The translations under genes and the position numbers were made by a program. Shown here piece by piece: positions 1-13,524 of a stretch of 64,000 bases of DNA. The stretch lies in assembly GCA_023055505.1 (NCBI GenBank), contig JALIRH010000002.1:39777233-39841232 (forward strand), in the 5' to 3' direction. The DNA comes from Callipepla californica brunnescens (taxonomy: Eukaryota; Chordata; Aves; Galliformes; Odontophoridae). Every line of letters starts with the position of its first letter. The first letter of the stretch is position 1. Below the pieces are notes generated by a model. That model saw nothing but the letters and a program-made list of their open reading frames with translations. It made no database searches and was not told the DNA's origin.

Positions 1-3000
1 CCCCAAGTGTATGGATTTTCAAGGATGATATACTTTTTGAACTCCAAATAACCACTGTCCTTTCCCTGAGGATGGGATACATAAAGTGAACTGAAATGCA
101 ACTCCGGGTCGCAAGGCAAAAATAATGGGTGTAATTTCAACGTTTAAATTAAAATACTAGACAGCTGCAGAAAAGAAGATAGAGAAGTTGAGAGTATCAT
201 CTTCATTAGGTAATGCAGACAGCGCTAGAATAAATTAGTGGGCTTTGAATGGCATGTGAGGAATAAGTCATTAAGCAGCTCCTGTTTCAGTTGTACTGAA
301 AAGAATGAAAGAATAGTTAGATTATAATTTCATTAGCATTTTTGTCATATCATTTTTGATATGATATGAATATCAAATATAACACATTTTTCTTATGTAT
401 CTGCATAGTTAGATATGATATTCTATATGATAAATACATAGTATCCTGTGTGTCTAGAAGTGCGGTCTGCAGATGACATTTGTACAAATTTTATTTCATC
501 TCTTAGTTTTTTAGCACTTCTCTTCATCTGTTTGTAGTGTTATTTAAAGTATGTCAGAGAGTACATTGTATTTCAGATAATAGTGTTAGAGATTGTAACA
601 GTTGTTCTGAGTATGAAAAGATATAGGGTTCTGCCATGACAGAAGCCAAAGCTTTAATTTCATGCCCCAGTATTTCATGCATATCATGAGAGCGTAGGAC
701 GGAGTGGCTTGTTGCCATTTCTGTCACAAGAGTGCAGACAGTGAGAGCATACATCTGATTGCCAGAGATTTTTCTATGATATTGGTTTGTTTGTAAGTCT
801 TCTGTTTACTTCAGCAGTTGCCTTGTTTGTAATGCACTTTTAGTGCTGTGTTTACATACTTTGGGATTTGTATCTGACACTCTTTAAAAATAGCATTTTA
901 CTTTCGTGTCATTTATAAAGATCGGATACTTTTAAATGACTTAAAACTGTTCTGTACTGTATAGTACTAGAAAATACTGAAGTAAAATCTTTCCCTTTGC
1001 TATGTGAAAGAAACAGTTCTTCCAAAATCATCAGTATCTACTCCCTGCTGGAGTAGAATCATGTGTGATATGTACCTTACGAGGAACAAATGGGTAAAAA
1101 CTTCAGATCTTTTTTGAATTTCTGCCATTTATGTTCTTTCTAGATACAGCATTGCTGTTCTTTGCTTTATTTTGTAGTAGTTCCTGACATGCACTTAGGT
1201 CACAGTCGGTATTTCTGTTTATGTTTCCATAGGTCAAATCTGTAGAACTACAAGTGTGAAAACACTTTGACATCAAGATAATTCTTTCTATTTATAGTAG
1301 AAACAATTCTTAACATGGCATGCAAAATAGTTTATATTTATCGCTGATGCAGAGATGGCAATCTTTGCATAAAAGTATGAACTGAAAATGAAGTACGTCA
1401 AGGTGCCTTGTGAAATAATTTCACTGGAATCCACTCATCAGAGTTAAGCTGTATCAGTGCTTTGCTGAAAAGCACCTCTATTCTTAGTGTCTTCTGAATC
1501 TTTATCTATATTCTCATTAACCACTGCAGTAATACTGAGGAAGACTCAAAGCTAATGCAGCATGAGATAGAGTGATTTTGTTTCCTTCAAAAGCTCAGCT
1601 ACTGCTTCTGTGATGATTGTGGATATGGAGACTTACTGCTTGGAGCATTCACATTGCAAATATGTACATCAAACACAGAAAAAAATACTACTTTTTGATC
1701 ACTGAAGTTATTCAGGTGTTGTAGTCTACATATAAATTCTTATCCTTATCTCCCTCCTTTTCTATCTGTGAAAAACATTTTTCTTGTTATTGAGATTTGG
1801 TAGCTGTTGAGGAAATGGCATTGTGTGTACTCCCTTAGCTTTGCCCTATCACTTACTGACTGAACTGTCATATTGAGAGATAAATCTTAAGCCATAAGGA
1901 ACTTTATATTCATAAATGGACAAGGGTAAGAATACATTTAGAAGGTATTTCTCAGGCTTTAGTTGAGGGTGGCTTTGGTTCTGAGTGCATGCTGCTTTGT
2001 ACTTTTAGGCTGAAATTCATAAAACTCAATTTTGGTGTATCCAAAACACAAGAAGTAGTTTGCTCTTCATAGCTAAACTTGTGGTCTCAGTTGTGTTAAC
2101 TTCATTTGAATGTACAAGAATGAGGCAATTAGACTGTATTACTGCTTTTATGTAGAACAGTGACTATTATTGTTGAAAATGACAGTTCTGAAATGAATGA
2201 TGCTAGAAGACAAAACAACTGCAGGAAAGCAGGTACTTGGGTGTCAGAAAACATAGTTTGAAGCTAATGTTAGTTCCTTGTTACATTTAACTACATCCCT
2301 AACTCAAATGACAGAACAGGCTGTTTATTTTGTATATACCTTCTGTAACAGACTGTAAATATATAAGTAAAGTATAAGATGTAGTATACACAGAAAACTA
2401 ACAAATATATCCCATTATATAAATAGCTTCTAAACTGTTTGGGAAAATTTGTGCATGAATGAAAATATAGACTGTTCTAAGTGTGTTATAACTGCTTGCT
2501 TATAATGTATTATACCCCTGTTCTATACAGAAAATGCCAGACTTCACACATCTGTTGAGCTGGTAGGATTTCATAAAATTTTAATGAGAAAAAGTAGCTA
2601 TACTCAATTTAAGAAATTTTCCACAGTTGTCCTTGTTTGATTAGAGCAGTTCATGTAAAAGTATTAGTCTGATTAGTTGCAATGAATACCTCTTTACTAC
2701 TATGTGTGAATGTGTGAACTATTATTCTTTTTTGAAAATTGCTGATTTTGAAATGAGTGTTCAGTAACAAAGGCTCACTATTAATTCTTTCACAATTTCC
2801 TGTAAATATTTTGTATGTAATGTGGCAATCGACATAAATGTTGTTATAATTTCACTTTATACTGTTATTGCATTAGTTTCTATGTTACCGTTTATAATTT
2901 GAAGTTTGGCTTCTCTGAGGCTTCGTTTGAACTGTGATATGTGCTAGACAGTGAACATCCAGGAGAAGTTATAATCTTCCAGGATTTAGCAGTTGTTCTC

Positions 3001-3107
3001 TGATGTTGAAATTTTACTGACTCTACTTCATCCAGTATGTGCCAGCAGTGTGTGTGTGCAGGTACATTTTAGTGCGTTGGTCTTTCTTTGCATCGGGTTC
3101 CTTTTCG
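1..3107. other. AT-rich non-coding DNA, no gene seen
   Basis: This stretch is AT-rich with short random ORFs only. A 66-codon minus-strand ORF at 554-754 has a fairly protein-like composition but no recognisable family and no convincing donor site, so it is not called. No repeat family is recognised before the CR1 that begins near 3108. It is probably intronic or intergenic. Confidence 0.6.
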
Positions 3108-3795
3108 TAGAATCATAGAATGGTTTGGACTGGAAGGGACCCTTGAGATCATCTAGTTTCAGCCCCCTGCTATAGGAAGGGACACCTTTCTCTTGACAAG
3201 GATGCTCAAAGCCCCATCCAACCTGGCCTTGAGCACCTCCAGGGAGGAGGGTATCCACAGCCTCTCTGTGCAGCCTGTTCCAGTGTCTCACCACCCTCAC
3301 AGTAAAGAATTTCTTCCTAATATCTAGTCTAAATCTACCCTCTTCCAGTTTAAAACCATTTCCCCTCACCTTGTTGATACCTTCTCTTATAAAAAGTCCT
3401 TCCCCTGCTTTCCTGTAGACCCTCTTCTGATACTGGAAGGCTGCTATCAGGTCTCCTCAGAGCCTTTTCTTCTCCAGGCTGAAGAGCCCTCTGCTCTCTC
3501 AACCTGTCCTCACTGGGGTAGAGCTTCAGCCTTCTGATCATTTTTGTGGCCCTCCTCTGTACCCACTCCAACAACTCCATGCCTTTCTTGTGTTGGTATC
3601 ACCAGAACTGGATGCAGCACTCCAGGTGGGGTCTCACAAGAGCAGAGTAGAGGGAAAGAATCACCTCCCTTGACCTGCTGGTCACGCTTTTCTTGATGCA
3701 TTTGGCCTTCTGGGCTGCAAGTGCACATTGCTGGCTGATGTTGAGTTTTTCATTAGCCAGTATTCCCAAATCTTTCTCATCAAGTCTGCAATTAA
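3108..3795 (-). mobile_element. CR1 LINE, 5'-truncated, minus orientation
   Basis: A CR1 non-LTR retrotransposon fragment is inserted on the minus strand. Its 3' terminus is at the low-coordinate end, marked by the typical short repeat (tagaatcatagaatgg at 3108). Reading the minus strand from about 3580 gives the last part of the CR1 reverse-transcriptase ORF ([13 protein letters not shown] near the start), followed by the conserved 3' UTR. The high-coordinate end fades near 3795, just before an 11-base T run, so the element is strongly 5'-truncated as most avian CR1 copies are. The reading frame carries breaks, so it is a dead copy. The exact 5' boundary is uncertain by tens of bases. Confidence 0.93.
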
Positions 3796-6700
3796 GCTTT
3801 TTTTTTTTGTATCCTTAGTTTGATTCTAGAAATCAACCCCTTCACAGTGACCTTCAAGGCAGGCAGGCCTCCAGCACACAGCAACTTCACTCTCAACTTC
3901 TTGACTGAGCAAGTAGAATCCATCTCGTGTCTTGTTTCTTGGATAAATGTTGATTAAATAAAATATAGTCCTGTATAAAGGCACTCTACACTTCTTACTG
4001 CCTTTCTGTGATTGATCTGTGTATATTGCCTCATTTTTATTCTTTATAGTTTGAGCCTGCCTGTAGGTTTTAGACTGTGAAGTTCTCTACGATAAGAGAG
4101 ATCTCAGGTTTCATCATAAGGACAGCAGGTAAAAGAAAAACTTCTAATCTCAGTGGATAAAAGGTTTCATAAGCAAGGAACTTGTGCCAAGGACTCTCTG
4201 TAGGGTAGAGTAATTATCTCAGGCTTCCACTCAGTGAGATTTTAATATGGTGGAGAGAGCCTGAGGCACAAACATAATTGTACAGATAACCACAATATTG
4301 CACTGATACAGAAATGTGTCTGTACGTGTTATAGCTACTTGCTCAGGACATGTAATAACCATCCTTCCTATGCTATTATTGATCTATTTTATCTACAATA
4401 CAGACCTGTTCTAACCAAATAACTGAGCATTTGGTGTAACATTATAGTCATATTCTGTGTTTAATATCTAACTTCATTAATACTAAGGAGTACTGGATAC
4501 TTTTCAGGTTTTTATTCAGGAAGAAAGCAGTGTTTGTATGAGCTAGTTACTTTTAAGTGTCTTTTAAAAAATAGGTTTTGTTCAGTTTGTTACTGTGTGT
4601 TTAGTTTTGTCCAGTAAAAATTCTCTAGGCTATGTTTCTGAAAATTTTAAGAAGGTTTGTTCTAATTGGAGAAGAGAGGCATGAATGTGCATTCTCCATT
4701 ACATAAAAATCTGCCAGAAGTCAGATAAGAATTATGGAATTCTTTTCTGCTTCCTTTTGAAGTGAAAGTGAGGTTTTCTTTACTGGAGAAAAAAATATTT
4801 TTCAGAAAACATATTTAGCATATATATTTCATTAAGTGCTTTAAAAAGCAGATTTAAATATAATTTTATTAATTATCTGAATATTGGTTTTGAAAATAGT
4901 CTACAGTTGTTTCTCCATCGTCAACTGCTGGATTTCAGAATTCCATGAGAAAGGACAATTAGGATCAAGCTATGTATCCATACAGAAGGTCCAAGGGGAA
5001 TTTCAAAAATAAAAATGCAGATTCTCAGCTTTCAATATGGATGTTTAGATGTCCACATGCAGGTTTGTTTCACAGAATTTCAGTCAAGAAGACCATTGGC
5101 TGTCAGTCATGTGCATCATCACTATGATGAAGTTCACTGAAGCCAATTGGTTTGTCAGTGGACCAAAGTAGGTAACTGAAATTAGGCAAAATGTGGATCT
5201 ACGTAGTTAGCGCATTTAAAATATTCCTTTATAACAAAATGTCAGTATTGATTGTCGTCAAGGGAAAATTAGTTAGAAGTATTCATTTTTAAAGAAATTA
5301 CAAGATTCTGGTTGCAAAGGCTGAACAGTGACTCTTCTAACTCAGCAGAAGTGTAATAGCTGTATTTGTAATGGTGGAATTGAGTGCTCCTATATCTATG
5401 GTTAGCAGTAAGGCTTGTCAAAATGAAATATGTTTTTCTATTAAATCTACTACATTTTGCACATTTTGTTTAATGAAGCAACAAAATATTTATAAATTTC
5501 CAATAAATTTGATAATAATTTGCACAATTATCTCATGCATCTCTGTATTTGCACATTTCTGTCACTTCAGAGTCACATGTAAAATATTTGTATGGGAGAT
5601 ATGTGTAGGCAACAGGTATTCTGTTCAGTATTACTGTTTATTGATACTTTTGATATATTTTTCTATTTGATTTTTCTATCTGTGCAATTGGAAGAGTGTG
5701 TATTTTGTGTATTAGCATCTGAATAAAGTGGTTTGTTATTTGTTTTCTTCACCTGAATTCTAATAAAACAAAAATATTAGGTTTTGTAATGACAAAAATT
5801 GTGTATCTAATTACCTTCCTGTGAGTAATTAGCCCTTTCCCCTAGTGATGCAGAATTGTCCGTCCCTAAGTATATAAGAAAACAGAGAACTTTTGCAAAA
5901 CTTTAATTGGTCACAATGAAATAAATGGGCACTCCATGCAGTTTCATCTTTTCCAGAATATCACTGAAAAGGAAGTTCTCTCATAATATGCTTTAAAAAT
6001 ATTGACAGGTATATATATATAATCAAACTGCGATGATTTAGAAGAAAAGTTAATGATGCATAATAGACAAATAAGTTTGTGTTTAACAGTCTAAAACTAT
6101 GTTATGCAAAAACCAATAATGAAATCATAAACTCTTTTTAGACAAAGAATATAAACTTAAGGTATAGAAGAGGATGTAGGATTGGAGGAATTCTTAATTC
6201 TATGTAATTTCAAAATATTTTTTATGCTTACATCAACTTACAGATCATCATATTTGTAGATGGACTTTGTTTAAAAGAAGTAGCTTTTACTTTTCAAAAA
6301 ATAAAATATTTTAGTATGGGAGAATCGTTACCCAGAGGTCTATAAACATTCAGTATTATAGTTTTATGCTATATATAAAATTATTTATTGGAAGAATATT
6401 ATATTTTTTTGTTTTCACGTTATTCTCAATAAAACACAGATGTTGGTTTTAATGCAAAAATATTTTTTAAATGAATGTATTTATCTCTTGTGGTATAGAA
6501 CTATTTTGGTACCAACTGCACAGCTGTCTAAGGAATTCTCTTTAAACTTTTCTGGTCTTTGAAGGATTGATGTTTTCTTCCATTAGCATTCAGAACCAGT
6601 GGATCAAATGAAAAACTCTTCAATCAATACTAGATTTACTGACATTATATACTATAATAATTGTTTCCAATTCACTTGTAATAAAATCTTCTAAAGGTAC

Positions 6701-9700
6701 ACTTTCGCACTGTTAACATCAAAGGCAAGATGTTTGCTTTTTATTTTTGTTTTGTTGGCTGTTGTCATTCATAATGTCTACAAAAGCAGTGTTACTTACA
6801 CAATTTCTTTTGTTTGTGAACTTCCGCTTGTGTTCTGCTTGCTTTTCATAGTTTCTTATTTTTCACTTCTGTGAATATGCTGATTTGTTCCTGTGCCATC
6901 TGAAGTTGTATTCCTGATACCACTGGTGGAGTCACTGACCCCTACTAGCTGAAGGCATTATGATTGTACTTCCAGTTCAGGGCTTTGATACCAGTCTTTT
7001 TCCATGATATCAAGAAAGAAAAGGACTGTAATTTACTTAATTGGAATATCAAATTGGTGCCAGCAAAATGGTACTGAGACCAAAACACACTTCCAGCATC
7101 AGGCAGCATGAATATCCATCTCAATCAGTTCATTTTCTCTATCTTCTACCTCTAAGCTACCAATTATGCAGTGTCCTTCTGAGCACATTTTTTGTTCCAG
7201 GAGCTATGGAAGAGAATTTCCAAGAGTTTGATCTCATATCTCAGTATTCATATGTTCAATGACATAGGAACTCTAAAATCTAAAATCAGTACAGGAAGTG
7301 ACATCCATCTTTAACCAAGGCTCCCAATTAGCCTTTACTCTACACACTAGCTGGGATCTCACAATGTACGTATCATAAACTAAATAAATTTACTCAATCT
7401 CTATAGCTGGGAGGAGAACACTGCAGCAGAAAAATCTTTGGTTTATGTTGAATAATTGTTGAAACAGTCGATTCTGAACCAAGTTTTCAGAAAGTCCTTT
7501 GGGCAGAGCTCATCACTACCAAAGACAAAAGAAAATATTATCCCTTTGGATAAGGGTAAAGGAAAGGAAAAGGATGAGGCTGGCTTCTTTTCTAATCCAT
7601 TGATCTCTGGAGATTTATCCCTTTACTTCATTTCCAGGGCACTGAAGAGGAAGCAGGACATATGTAATTATTTCCAGTACTTGAATTTTTTTTTCTTTAT
7701 TTTTCCTCAGATCTTCTGCACGATTGTAATCATAGATATTGGATGCATCAACATTAAATTATCTTAAGGAATTATGAGCTTATTCTATGACCATGTTTAG
7801 TATAAATGCTGTTTGATTTCTGTGCCAAAGTTTACTTCAAGGAGTTTCAGAATATTCCATACAGAGAAAAGTCTGTATACAAATGAGAAAAAAAAAATGC
7901 TTTTCAGTTTGGTTGCCATTAAAAATTATGACCCAGAAGTGTTAAGTACTACCTGTTTTTAAATACCTGTAGTATTAAAGCAGGCATGTCTATGCATATA
8001 TTCACTACTATTATTTTGTTTACAGTATTAGTAGCTTGGCATTCACCTATATTTTCTCCAAGACTTTAATGCATAGATATCCATTGTTCCTATATTAATT
8101 CTCCACTCAAGTCCTTATAAGTATTAAACTTGTTTCTTTCAAAACTGTTGGAACTGCTGTGCTGTCAGTGAAAGGCTACCTGGCATCATTATTATTCTCT
8201 TTGTAGTTTCCAGGTAAGATAAATGCAATCTGTCAGAAAATATTTTACACCATACCCATTAGTGGAAGAGTAATTAATTTATTCCAAGTGGTCTCTAACA
8301 TGTTATTCAAAAATATGATATTTCACTTTCCTGTCCTATGTTTATAATTCAGGGTTTATTTTCTAAGATGCCATCCAAACATTATAAAGCACAAATTCAT
8401 ACTATGGATGTAAAGAAAATCTGAACTATTTCAGAAGAAATATTAGTTTCAGCAACTCTAAGCAATGTTGGTTGTTGCTGTTTGTATCAGATACAGTGAA
8501 AGACATTTTTCAGCTCACAATATGTATTAGTTGGATATATAATATCAACAGCGTAAATCACCTGACTCATGATACAGTTTGTTCAAGTGGTCTCAGATCC
8601 TTGCACAGTGTCCTTTAAAAGGAATGCAGTCCTAGAGATTTACAGAGTAGCTGCATGATCCTAGGTGCATAAATTACCAACCATCAAATGCTGGCGGCAG
8701 CATCAGTAGAAAATCCTTGGTACGGTGATTGCATCAGTACTCAACTTAGTTTCTTTGTAGTTCCTGTTGTAGGTTCTGTGACTTGTAGGACCCAAAGTAC
8801 TTGCTAGTAAACATTGGCTGTAACAGCATATCTCAGGCAATGGAAGAAAAAAAAAATCCTGCCTTTCTTGCTTTATAGTAACTTCCTTTTTCATAGCAGG
8901 GAGACTTGCCAGCTGTATTACACTTGTAATTACACTGGCTGTGAGGCATTTGGAATTGCTGTTCTCATTGTGCCCTGGGGAAAGACATATATGATATATG
9001 TAATCGACACTACTGGAAAAACAGGACCAACTCCACTGAGGAAGCTCTTTGGAGTTAAAAGGATGTATACACCTGAATAAAGTAATTTTAAGTAATTTCT
9101 TTTTGCTGTTCATATTCTGTGTTGTCATCCTGCCTACAAAAGAAATAGTCGCTCCTGTTTGGAGAAATCTTCAAAATATCAAATTTAGGTTGTATAACCA
9201 ACTAATATAGATCTCTTAATAATTAATTCATTGTGCCGATGCATCTGGTAGTCAAAATCAATTATTCTTATCTTTCAATAAAGCACTGCTGTCAAAGTAA
9301 ACATTCAAATTGATGATTGACTTCGTAAACTACAGGGATTTATATCATGTTTATTGGTGTATCATTATGTGGACAAATTCATTGATCCTAAGGTTTCTCT
9401 CCACAATTCTTTATAAATTTTTGCTTCAAAAATTGAACGATAAAATAATTCTTAGATCACTTGCAACACGAAGTGATTGTTACTAACGTATGTAAAGGGA
9501 TGGAGGACTGACATGAAATGCATTTTCTCTGTGCTGGAGACACCAAGTTGCAGTTTCCCTTACATGTCTCTAACATTCATTTTCACTCTTTCCCCCATCA
9601 GTTAGACTAGGCTAGTGGCAATCTTTATTTGGAGCTTTTTGTTACAATAAATTCTGTATGGCCTGAGATACTGGACTGATAATTCATGTTGCCTGGCATT

Positions 9701-12700
9701 GCATTTTCTTCAGCATTGTCCAGCTGAACTTCCATTGTGTTAACAATTTTTTTTTTTTAAGGTCTGGGGAAACATTTGGTTCTTCTTTTTTGTTTGTTTG
9801 TTTTTCTTCCATGTATTCTATTGCCTGGTGTGAATTTGTGTTATGACAGACAGGAAATCTACTTCCAATATGTTGAGCACACACGAAGAGGTGTTCCAGC
9901 TTTCTGCTGTTCTAGAAAGATGGAAACTAAGCTGCTATGTTAAGAGAGCATACTGAGGAAAAAAAGCACATATGTTGGATCAGGTAGATATTTTAACTAA
10001 CCCAGTGTTACACCTCTGATACCACTTGTGCAGGTTGTCTATAGCAACAAGGCAAGCATGCTACAATTTCTTCTCCTGAATATTTCCCCGGCTTTATGAT
10101 GTTCAGTTGCATGTTTTCTATTTTTCTTATTTAATAATCCACAGTGGATGTTTTGTGTCCCTTTTCAATATCTATGTTTTCAATAATCACAAGATTTCAC
10201 ACACCTTAGCTATGCAAAGTGCAAAGAAATATCTTCTTTCATTTGTTTCTAGTGTATTTTCAGGTTTCATTTGATTTATCTACTTCAAGACTCAAGTTTC
10301 ATTTCATGTAAGACCCTTCAAGAAATACCTCTGAGTTATACTTCTTTTTCTCACTGAAGAAAGTAACTTCATTTTAATAGAGAAATATAGAAAATGTCTT
10401 TCCATATTTCATACATCATTTCCTGAATGTCTGAAGAACTCAAATGTACCTGTAGGCAAAGACTGACATAAGTGTATGATTTCAAATTTTGATGAATAGA
10501 ACAAACACAAGAATCTTAGTGCTTGTTACCAGTTCAAAAGTCTTCAAATTCAGAAGTTCAACTATCAGAGTTATATCAAATGCCAGGACTACCTACTTAC
10601 TTACTGTCTATTTTGAGATTTATGTCCCTGTTCTGCTAGAATAGAAAGAAAAAAGGTGTGGTCTTTATTCTGACATGTTCCATTTGGTCACAGTTTGACC
10701 ATTCCTCTCTCTCAGAAAGTTGAAGTTCTCATAAATAAGAATTTTTCTTTTAAAAACTTATGAATAAAAAGTTATACAAAAAATAACAGTAGACTTGACT
10801 ACATTTGCACTTGGATGTATACATATTGGGGAAAATAACTGTATTGATGTTAATATTCCAGAAACAAGTTTTTCTGTGACTTTCCAATATTCCTTACATA
10901 TGCAAAGATGTTGTCAATGTTGAAAACAGTTGTTTATGTAATGAATGTCAATATATTAAAATCAGTCATTCTATATTTGTTCATGGAAGTATCAGCTTGG
11001 AAAAAAGTGTTACCTCTACTCAAAGAGTAGTGAAAGAGCCACCTCTTTTTCACTGTATTCCACATCTCTCCATTGGTTATCTTGATTTTTCTGGAAGATG
11101 CATAGCATTTTAGTGTTTAATGACATATAGGGTGATGGTTCTGTACAGAAGAGTTTTCAGATTTTGTTTGCATAACCATGGCAATCTTCTAGCAAAAGTT
11201 TTCTGAAAATAGCTATAGATATAGATAGAAAAATGAATATATCTTGATTAAGACATTGCATATATATATATATATAAAAGAATTGTTAACATGCTAAATG
11301 CCTTGGGAACTCCCAAATTCAAAGTAGCTCCACAGGATGGCTTTGAGTTTGTTCAGGCATGCAGCTATTTCCCTTGGATAGCTTTGTCTTTAAAAAGTGA
11401 GACTCTAAATTACTCTCTTGGGATCAGACTCAAAAAACCTAAGGCTTCTTCAGCATTATGCACTGTGAACCCAGAAGAACTGGGACTTTATTAGTCCAGT
11501 AATTCAGTGGAATTTTTTTCAAGACAGGGAAGATATTAAAGCAAGGTTCAAATTTTATTGAAAGTCCTTAGCCTTGGGTTCTGGGCAAAATTGTACCTGT
11601 AATGTATGGCTAAAACACTGGTGATTTTTAGAACAGTCCTGGATCAGGAGGAAAACGTGCACTTATGTTGCCCTTCCAAATAGAGCTTGACTAGCAGCAA
11701 TAGAGTCTGGCTCTTTCATTATTCACATACATACAGGGACTTGAATCTTCAACCAGTGATCTGAGAAAATAAATCTAAACTTCTTAATCCTCAAAATATT
11801 TTTTTTCTGCCTCATGCAGGCATCTTTAGATTTGCACAGCGTTCTGTCAAAGGGAAAAGTGTCAGGGAACTGAATAGAGTAGCAGTTGAATACTACCAGA
11901 GTAGCAATATTCTACCAGAAATGCGACTACAATGATTTACAAACACTTTATTTAGATTTTGGCAAAGCAGTTAGTAGGCAATTTCTGACCATCAAGTCAG
12001 AGGGCTGCCGTAACTCCTGCCTGACAGAGAGACTGCATTCAGGAAGCACCTTATGGTGGCATTAATCCATCTTTTCTACCTCTTCTGGTAGCTCTGCTTT
12101 TCAGCAAGGTTTCCATAGCACATAGCATTACAGATAGTCCACTCAAGTCATAAACATACTTTTCTAACTTGAGAAACTTTTAAACTATAACTTCTGCATT
12201 ATAAGACTTTGAAATATTGCCTTAGATTATGGCACCCATTCTTCATATGGACATCTAGGTTTAATTAGTTGGCCCAGACTTGTACATAATTGTAAGCTGT
12301 CCTCTACTCCTCCACTTTATTATGTGCATCTGAATTTAACAGAAGTACCTCCCAAATACAACAGGCAACAGCTTACATAAATTTAATAAGCTTTAAGATT
12401 GCCCACTGATCTTTTTTGTGCATCTCTCCTCTCTAGTGGATGGCATCATCATTACTTCCTATCATATTTTAAAAATGTATTTTAAGGTTACGCATTTAAA
12501 ACATATCTCAAAAATATTTTGAAATGTGTAAATCATCCATCCTGTTTTATAGTTATGAAGCTAGAAGCAATTTTCATTCATCTATCTGTATGGGATAAGT
12601 TTAGTTGGGCTTCCCTCCCATGAAAGGCATTTTAAAATGAAAAAATAAAAACAAAAATGAAAGCAGAATTTCTGACATAGATCAGTTTTAAATTTAATCA

Positions 12701-13374
12701 GATTGTCTGTGTAACTTAGATAAAATACATTAGAAAATTACATGACTGTTGCAAAGTCTTGAATTATAACTACAGGAATTTAGTCAAGATACGCAGAAAA
12801 ACAATGGGAATTCACCTGATTATGGAAGCACAAACAACTTCACCTGGTAGCAAAACAGGGTGGCTGATAATTAAATTAGTCTTTAAAATCAAGTTAATCA
12901 AATTATGATTGGGAAACTTTAAAATTATTAAAAATAAAAGGAGCTATTACATTATCTCAATTTTTCATATAACATGGACAAAGAGATTTGAACAGTATAA
13001 TGTAAAAAAAAACAATAGTGGATCCATTTGCAATTAAGGTAAGTAAAATATTTTTTATACAGAAAGAGAACTTACGTAGTAAGGTAGAAGAATATTTTTT
13101 CTAGTAGTTTCTATTGTAACTATTTAAAACCTTCTTTTCACAGGAAACCATTATTAATAGCATTCACTTTAGTATAAAAAATACAGCAAAATTCTAAACA
13201 CAATGAGATCCTTTGTAGTTTTCCCATTTGTTTAATTGAGACCATAATCTTGTCATCTGTACTTTGGAGATGTTCATAAGGGAATGAGTCAAAGAAACTG
13301 TGGAAGTGAACTATAATTTTTATTTTTTAGAAAAGCATTTTGCAGTGATTGTAATCAATTACTTTTCTCTTTAG
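3796..13374. other. Long AT-rich non-coding stretch (upstream intron)
   Basis: About 9.6 kb lies between the first CR1 and the first coding exon. It has no recognisable interspersed repeat and no exon that I can support. It holds a T run at 9749-9759, a short TTTG run near 9787-9803, a TA run near 11263-11276 and a pair of overlapping ORFs on both strands near 8703-9128. If the exon at 13375 is internal, as its acceptor implies, at least the right part of this stretch is intron. Confidence 0.6.
11263..11276. repeat. Short (TA)n microsatellite
   Basis: A short uninterrupted TA dinucleotide run lies in non-coding DNA. Confidence 0.85.
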
Positions 13375-13524
13375 GCCAATCTGGGGCAAATTATTAAAGA
13401 AAATCTGTTGCTAGCTCAAGAATATCAAACATTTCAGAAATGCTACTTAAATTGCAAAGAAGATCTCATAGAACTCTATGATAGTAGAATCAAGGTGGAA
13501 GAGTCAGTTCGAGATCATCAGCAG
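13375..13524 (+). CDS. Internal coding exon, unrecognised helical protein
   Basis: This is a 150-base segment, exactly 50 codons, open in phase 0 at both ends. It is preceded by a pyrimidine-rich acceptor (acttttctctttag, ending at 13374) and followed by a strong donor (cag|gtaaag at 13525). The peptide begins ANLGQIIKENLLLAQEYQTF and ends KVEESVRDHQQ. It is rich in Glu, Gln, Lys and Leu with two Cys, lacks Pro, and suggests amphipathic helix of the coiled-coil or spectrin-repeat kind. No catalytic motif is visible. I do not recognise the gene. Its neighbour is the other phase-0 plus-strand exon at 48100, probably of the same gene. A chance ORF is the main alternative, but length, phase and both splice signals together argue against it. 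Confidence 0.72.
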
